Part shown: piece by piece, positions 59,933-64,000 of the stretch
Numbering within the stretch: the stretch's first letter is position 1
Layout: every line of letters starts with the position of its first letter
Source of the DNA: Planctomycetia bacterium
GTDB taxonomy: Bacteria; Planctomycetota; Phycisphaerae; UBA1845; UTPLA1
DNA length: 64,000 bases
Direction: 5' to 3'
Assembly (NCBI GenBank): GCA_015200345.1
Contig: CP054187.1
Span: forward strand, 1,472,470-1,536,469
Notes under the pieces: generated by a model
Told to the model about the DNA's origin: nothing
Database searches by the model: none
The model's input: only the letters and a program-made list of their open reading frames with translations
Made by a program: the position numbers and the translations under genes

Positions 59933-61066
59933 TTACGGCCCCACCACGCGGGCGATCAACGCCGGGCCATCCTGCTTCCCGAATGGAAAAATGTTCGGGT
60001 GCAGATTTGCCGTCTTGAAATCCTGGTCCGCCAACAACGTGCTCGCAGAACCGGTCGTGTCCATTAAATCCGTCACGTCCGACGTGTGGTTCAGCCCGAG
60101 CAGGTGCCCCGCTTCGTGTGCCGCGACGTTGCCGATCGCCGTGGCAATGCCGTCGGCGGTCGGCTGCACCGCGAACGCCTTGTCGAAATCATTGGTGAAA
60201 ACAATCGCGTCGTCGCAGCGATCGACGTTTTCCTGATCGACATCCTGCGAGATTCCAAAGAGCGTGGCGCTGAACGCCCCAAACTCAATCGTGCTGAAGG
60301 GGCCCGCGGGCGGCGGGTCGTCGCTCGTGACGACCTGCACGGGCGTTCCCTCGAAGTTCTCCCGTACGACGTCAGCAATTTTCATCTTGATCGCGGCGGT
60401 CATGCCCGCGTAGTTCGCGTCGATGTCGGCGGCATTAAACGGCAGGACGGTGAAGTTCCCCTCGGGCAGCATGATCGAACCGCCGGCAAAGTTCAGAAGC
60501 AGAATCTGCGGCGGCGGCGTAGGGATCGGCTCACTGCGCAGAATCTCCACCGAGCCGGAATAGGCCTGCGTCACGTTGTTCGCCGCCGAGTTTGCCAGAC
60601 AGAGAAACAGCTTGCCCGTCGCCTGTGTGACCACCGCGTCAATGATGGTTTGCAGACCCGCCGCGCCGCCCTGCCCGGAATAGTACGTGAACAGCACGCC
60701 GTCAAAATCCAGCACCGCCGTCTTGGGGCGCAGCGTGCCGACCGGCGGCTCCAGCGCGACGCGAACACGATCTCCCGGCTGAACCGGTCCCAGGTCGTAC
60801 ACATCGACCTTGCTCGGAGCGAGGCTCGAATTCAATGCGGCGAATCCGGCGTCGTCGAGGAGCAAGCGCGTCGCGGTACCGAGCGAACTACCGATCGGTC
60901 CGGGTGGAAGCGGCGTGTCCATGCTCCCGCCGCAGTTAAGGCCCGTGGCGCAAACGAGCATGGCAAGCGCGAGGAGCGCCGGCGCGAATCCGCGGGAGGC
61001 GAATACGCCGGTCGATTCGCGGTGAGGCGCGGGCACGGAAAGGTCAATGGCGTTATGGGAATTCAC
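59933..61066 (-). CDS. Metzincin-like zinc metalloprotease, lipoprotein
   Basis: This protein (377 aa from the GTG at 61066) has a lipoprotein-like segment (LLALAMLVCATGLNCGGS) and a zinc site AAHEAGHLLGLNHTSD, the HExxHxxGxxH motif of metzincins, followed by TDLMDTTG as Met-turn. The middle has two beta-rich stretches (VDVYDLGPVQPGDRVRVALE and LTFAGGSIML-like). It probably cleaves proteins outside the cell. The start is unsure: GTG at 61150 also begins the frame, but the lipoprotein signal argues for a later start. Neighbours are the UVR-motif gene and MltA. Confidence 0.78.
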   Translation of the reverse strand: MNSHNAIDLSVPAPHRESTGVFASRGFAPALLALAMLVCATGLNCGGSMDTPLPPGPIGSSLGTATRLLLDDAGFAALNSSLAPSKVDVYDLGPVQPGDRVRVALEPPVGTLRPKTAVLDFDGVLFTYYSGQGGAAGLQTIIDAVVTQATGKLFLCLANSAANNVTQAYSGSVEILRSEPIPTPPPQILLLNFAGGSIMLPEGNFTVLPFNAADIDANYAGMTAAIKMKIADVVRENFEGTPVQVVTSDDPPPAGPFSTIEFGAFSATLFGISQDVDQENVDRCDDAIVFTNDFDKAFAVQPTADGIATAIGNVAAHEAGHLLGLNHTSDVTDLMDTTGSASTLLADQDFKTANLHPNIFPFGKQDGPALIARVVGP

Positions 61067-61335
61067 AAGGAGGTACTCACGGCGAAGGTTCTCCGGCGAG
61101 GGGTATTTGATCCTATGCGGACGGATCCCGCTTCGCGCGGCGCGGGGCACGTGGGTCCGACCCGGCTCCGCACCCGCGATTATACCGCCGGAATTCGCGG
61201 ACGCGCGGGCGCGAAACCAGTTGCCAGCACCCCGGATCGGCCGTTATATTCGGCGGCAGATAAGGATAGTCGCGTCGCCCGAAACGATCGGATCCCGTAC
61301 CGGGATCGGGCGACCCCGCCGAAAGGAGTCGGATC

Positions 61336-62613
61336 ATGCCGCGTACGTTCATTCTGCTCTGCACAATGGCCCTCTCATCCATCGCGCTGACCGGCTGCAA
61401 AAAGCCCGACCAGCCGCTGCCGATCGGCAACATCGACAAGGATTATGACCGCCCGCTGCCGCCGGGCGCGTTCGCCTTGCGCAAGATCGACCCGTCGCAA
61501 TACCCGCGGTTCGGCGATGCGTGGTACAAGGCCAAGGGCACGACCCTGCGCGACGCGGTGCAGAGCAGCATCAACTACCTCAAGAAGCCGTCGAGCAAGA
61601 AGTACTACCCGCTCGGACCGATCACGCATGAGAAAGCCATGGCGACGCTTCAGGCCTTCCTCGTGACGCTGGACCAATCCAACAGCCCCGAGGCGCTCGA
61701 TGAAGCCATTCGTCGCGATTACGACGTGTACATGTCCATCGGCTGCGACGATGATGGCGCCGTGTTGTTCACCGGCTACTACTCGCCGATCTTCAACGGC
61801 AGCAAGGAGCAGACGGCGGAATACACCGTGCCGCTTTATCGTCTGCCGCCCGGCTTCACGAAGGACGTCGAGGGCAACCCACTCGGCGGGCCGTACAAAA
61901 CCCGCGCTGAAATCGAAACCAGCCAGGAACTCATGGGCAATGAAATCGTCTGGCTCGGCGATCGTTTCGAGGCGTATGTCTTCACCGTGCAGGGGTCGGG
62001 TTTCATCCGCCTGCCCGATCAGTCGCTCTTTGAAATCGGCTACGCCGGCCACAACGGGCATGAGTACACACCCATCGGCCGCCAGATGGTCGCCGATGGA
62101 AAAATCGACAAATACAAACTTTCGCTCGATACCCTCATTCGTTACTTCAAGGAACACCCCGAAGACATCGACACCTATTTGCACCTCAACAAGCGATACG
62201 TTTTCTTTCAGGAATCCACGGGCGGGCCGTACGGCTGCCTCGCCGAGAAGGTTCGGCCCTATCACTCCATCGCCACCGACAAGGACATCTTCCCCCGCGC
62301 GGGCCTCGCGTTTGTTGACACGCGCATTCCCGACGAGCGCGACCACGGCACCAAGCGGCCGTTCCGCACGTTTGTGCTGGACCAGGACCGCGGCGCGGCG
62401 ATCCGCGCTCCGGGCCGCTGCGACATCTACATGGGCGTCGGCGACGAAGCCGGCAAGATGGCGGGATTCACCTACAGCGAGGGGCGGTTGTATTACCTGT
62501 TCCTGAAAGACGGCGTGCAGCCGCCGGGGCAGATGGCGGGGCAACCGGGCGCGGCGGAATCGACGGAATCGACGGAATCGTCCGGGGCGACGATGACGTC
62601 ATCGGGCGAATGA
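61336..62613 (+). CDS. mltA: Membrane-bound lytic murein transglycosylase A (MltA)
   Basis: This 425-residue lipoprotein (lipobox SIALTGCKK, Cys21) has the MltA domain: GAVLFTGYYSPIFNGS, PLYRLPPGF, VQGSGFIRLPD, FEIGYAGHNGHEYTPIGRQMV, then the 3D-like domain FVLDQDRGAAIRAPGRCDIYMGVGDEAGKMAG with the catalytic Asp. It cleaves glycan strands of peptidoglycan and leaves 1,6-anhydro ends. The C-terminus carries a short tandem repeat (ESTESTESSG). The stop codon lies inside the tail of the converging GlmU-like gene (15 bp overlap). Confidence 0.93.
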   Translation: MPRTFILLCTMALSSIALTGCKKPDQPLPIGNIDKDYDRPLPPGAFALRKIDPSQYPRFGDAWYKAKGTTLRDAVQSSINYLKKPSSKKYYPLGPITHEKAMATLQAFLVTLDQSNSPEALDEAIRRDYDVYMSIGCDDDGAVLFTGYYSPIFNGSKEQTAEYTVPLYRLPPGFTKDVEGNPLGGPYKTRAEIETSQELMGNEIVWLGDRFEAYVFTVQGSGFIRLPDQSLFEIGYAGHNGHEYTPIGRQMVADGKIDKYKLSLDTLIRYFKEHPEDIDTYLHLNKRYVFFQESTGGPYGCLAEKVRPYHSIATDKDIFPRAGLAFVDTRIPDERDHGTKRPFRTFVLDQDRGAAIRAPGRCDIYMGVGDEAGKMAGFTYSEGRLYYLFLKDGVQPPGQMAGQPGAAESTESTESSGATMTSSGE

Positions 62614-63843
62614 TGAATCGCGTTCCACCCGCCCCGCTTCCTCCGCAATCGCCATGAACAGATTCTGCTCCGCCGCGGAATACTTCCGCCCGCGGCGGGC
62701 CACGACCTTCAGCGCCACGTCCAGCGCCTTGACCGGGTCATTTCGCGCCGCGCCGGCATCCGTCAGCCAGCTGAAACTCGGCACGAACTGCGGCGGCATG
62801 CGGCTTCCCAACACGTTGCAACCGTAGCCGAACACCGCGCCGGTCGGCAGCCGCGTGCCAATAGCGGTCTTGGTGTGATCCCCGATGAACGCACCGACAA
62901 ACGTCTGCCCGGATTCAACCGGCACGCCGTTGATCGGCACGCGAACCGGGCCGTACGTATTCTTCAAATCGCTCCCCACCGTGTCCGCGCCGAGGTTCAC
63001 CCACTCGCCGACGTACGAATGCCCGATGAACCCGTCGTGCTGCTTATTGGAATAGCCGTGAAAAATCGTGCCCTCAACCTCGCCGCCGATCTTGCACGCC
63101 TCGCCGATGCTGCACCCAGGCCGCACGGCCGCACCGGGATTAATAATACATTTGTCACCGATATAGCACGGCCCCACGATCACCGCGCCGGGCGAAACCG
63201 TCGCGTTCTCCCCGATGTAGATCGGTCCTTCCTCGGCATCCAGCACGGCGCCGGGCTTGATCGTTGTTCCACCGCCGACGTGAATTGCGTGCCCGCTCAC
63301 GAGGTGCGCGCCGGCGTACACGCGACCCAGCACGTCGCACTGCCGCTGCGCCGCCTGCCGCACGATCTCGCCCGCGTTCTCCTGCACCGCCTGCCACGGC
63401 CAGTCGATCAGCCTCCAAATCTCGTCCGACATCGTCGCACCGGCCAGCCCGCCCAGCTTCTGCCGCAGGGCTACCGGATCGAGCAATACGTTTGGCGTCA
63501 ACTGCGAACCCAGCGCCCGATTCACCCGCGCGGCCACCAGCACCTCCCCTTGCCACACAGCCGACATCGGAGGCAACGCGAACGCGGCTCGCAGCAACAC
63601 GCGCCCGTTCACCCACAACTGATCGTCGCAGGTCGAGGGTTGATTCACGCGCCGCGGCTGCCGCTCGGCCATCACCGCCGCCAGCACCGGACGCACGAAT
63701 ACCGCATCGGCTGTTCGATTGACGGCCGTCTCGATCTTGGCCAGCAGGTTGTCGAAACCGATCCGGAGATTAAACGTCGCGCGGGAATAGACCAGCGGCA
63801 GCAGGTTGCGAAAGCCCGCGTCTTCAAACACGATCAAGGACAT
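62599..63843 (-). CDS. GlmU-like sugar nucleotidyltransferase/acyltransferase (left-handed beta-helix)
   Basis: This 414-residue protein begins MSLIVFEDAGFRNLLPLVYSRATFNLRIG, then a degenerate nucleotidyltransferase-like region. It has a long left-handed beta-helix of hexapeptide repeats (GTTIKPGAVLDAEEGPIYIGENATVSPGAVIVGPCYIGDKCIINPGAAVRPGCSIGEACKIGGEVEGTIFHGYSNKQHDGFIGHSYVG), as in GlmU-like proteins. Family members in planctomycetes are annotated putative sugar nucleotidyl transferases. The classic GxGTRM motif of GlmU is absent, so the first domain may be inactive. It probably works in envelope sugar activation or acylation. The 3' end overlaps mltA. Confidence 0.82.
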   Translation of the reverse strand: MSLIVFEDAGFRNLLPLVYSRATFNLRIGFDNLLAKIETAVNRTADAVFVRPVLAAVMAERQPRRVNQPSTCDDQLWVNGRVLLRAAFALPPMSAVWQGEVLVAARVNRALGSQLTPNVLLDPVALRQKLGGLAGATMSDEIWRLIDWPWQAVQENAGEIVRQAAQRQCDVLGRVYAGAHLVSGHAIHVGGGTTIKPGAVLDAEEGPIYIGENATVSPGAVIVGPCYIGDKCIINPGAAVRPGCSIGEACKIGGEVEGTIFHGYSNKQHDGFIGHSYVGEWVNLGADTVGSDLKNTYGPVRVPINGVPVESGQTFVGAFIGDHTKTAIGTRLPTGAVFGYGCNVLGSRMPPQFVPSFSWLTDAGAARNDPVKALDVALKVVARRGRKYSAAEQNLFMAIAEEAGRVERDSSFAR

Positions 63844-63869
63844 GGCCGAATCATCCCCTCCCCCGCGCG

Positions 63870-64000
63870 CTATTGCAACGACACGGGGTCTACGTCCACG
63901 ACGACGCTCTGGATCGCACTGCGCAGCGCCCCCTCCGCCCGAAAGGCATCCATCGCCGCCAGCACCGCATCGCCGCCCGAAAATATCATCACGATCTCGT
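63870..64000 (-). CDS. priA: Probable primosomal protein N' (PriA), C-terminal end
   Basis: A minus-strand frame reaches the right edge and ends EIVMIFSGGDAVLAAMD ... SVVVDVDPVSLQ at TAG 63870. The ending VDVDP(V/Y)S is typical of PriA C-termini (the DVDP motif). Only 43 codons are visible, so the assignment is moderate. PriA would load DnaB at stalled forks, fitting with AddAB and RadA in this window. Confidence 0.5.
   Translation of the reverse strand, partial: EIVMIFSGGDAVLAAMDAFRAEGALRSAIQSVVVDVDPVSLQ

Noticed and set aside
61070-61076. AAGGAGG Shine-Dalgarno on the plus strand near 61070
   Set aside because: No plausible protein starts after it; it is antisense to the metalloprotease start region.

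Overview
The window is GC-rich, densely coded bacterial chromosome with no phage, insertion sequence, CRISPR array or rRNA operon. The best guess is a planctomycete (Planctomycetota, possibly Phycisphaerae-like). This rests on a kelch protein with a dockerin-like tail, a DUF1573 lipoprotein, a UVR-motif protein with an unfamiliar N-terminal region, a DUF6677-like membrane protein, a BlaI-type regulator, many small lipoproteins, a PKD/TIG/cyclophilin fusion, and rplA-rplJ-rplL separated from rplK and rpoBC. No 16S gene is present, so this is an inference.

Layout. 1-5.4 kb: end of a glycosyltransferase, BlaI-like regulator, release-factor-like GGQ protein, TolB-like propeller lipoprotein, YmdB-type phosphoesterase, VanZ protein and GNAT acetyltransferase. 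5.5-12.1 kb: xseA-xseB-ispA-dxs (exonuclease VII and isoprenoid precursor synthesis) facing rpoN. 12.2-20 kb: DinB-like gene behind a perfect sigma-54 promoter, a glycosyltransferase, guaB, a lipoprotein, a cysteine-rich lipoprotein next to a double-CDGSH protein, an APC permease coupled to purC, and an HU-like protein. 20-34 kb: O-antigen ligase and radA on the minus strand, rplA-rplJ-rplL on the plus strand, then a large addB-addA recombination operon on the minus strand. 34-46.7 kb: a WecA-type initiating transferase with a glycosyltransferase, a LolA-like/DUF192 pair, a PP2C phosphatase, kelch-dockerin protein, truA, another glycosyltransferase, an APC-USP permease and a methyltransferase. 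46.8-64 kb: an amidase-like membrane protein, a dehydrogenase, small lipoproteins, HAD and DUF3052 proteins, tRNA-Glu(CTC), a run of small genes ending in a DUF1573 lipoprotein, the PKD-TIG-cyclophilin protein, tRNA-Phe(GAA), S1, a UVR-motif protein, a metzincin-like lipoprotein, MltA, a GlmU-like protein and a probable PriA C-terminus.

Functional themes are DNA recombination and repair (XseAB, RadA, AddAB, PriA), envelope and polysaccharide assembly (WecA-like, four GT4 enzymes, O-antigen ligase, MltA, GlmU-like, LolA-like), isoprenoid and purine synthesis, and translation. Promoters with recognisable -35/-10 boxes are common. Four genes (GNAT, ispA, truA, dehydrogenase) have a -10 box 7-9 nt before the ATG and no Shine-Dalgarno sequence, which suggests leaderless transcripts.

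The strongest unexplained items are the sigma-54 promoter beside rpoN, the cysteine-rich lipoprotein/CDGSH pair, a ~165 bp hairpin-rich element in two copies 40 kb apart, and a ~440 nt noncoding stretch with complementary ends beside tRNA-Phe.
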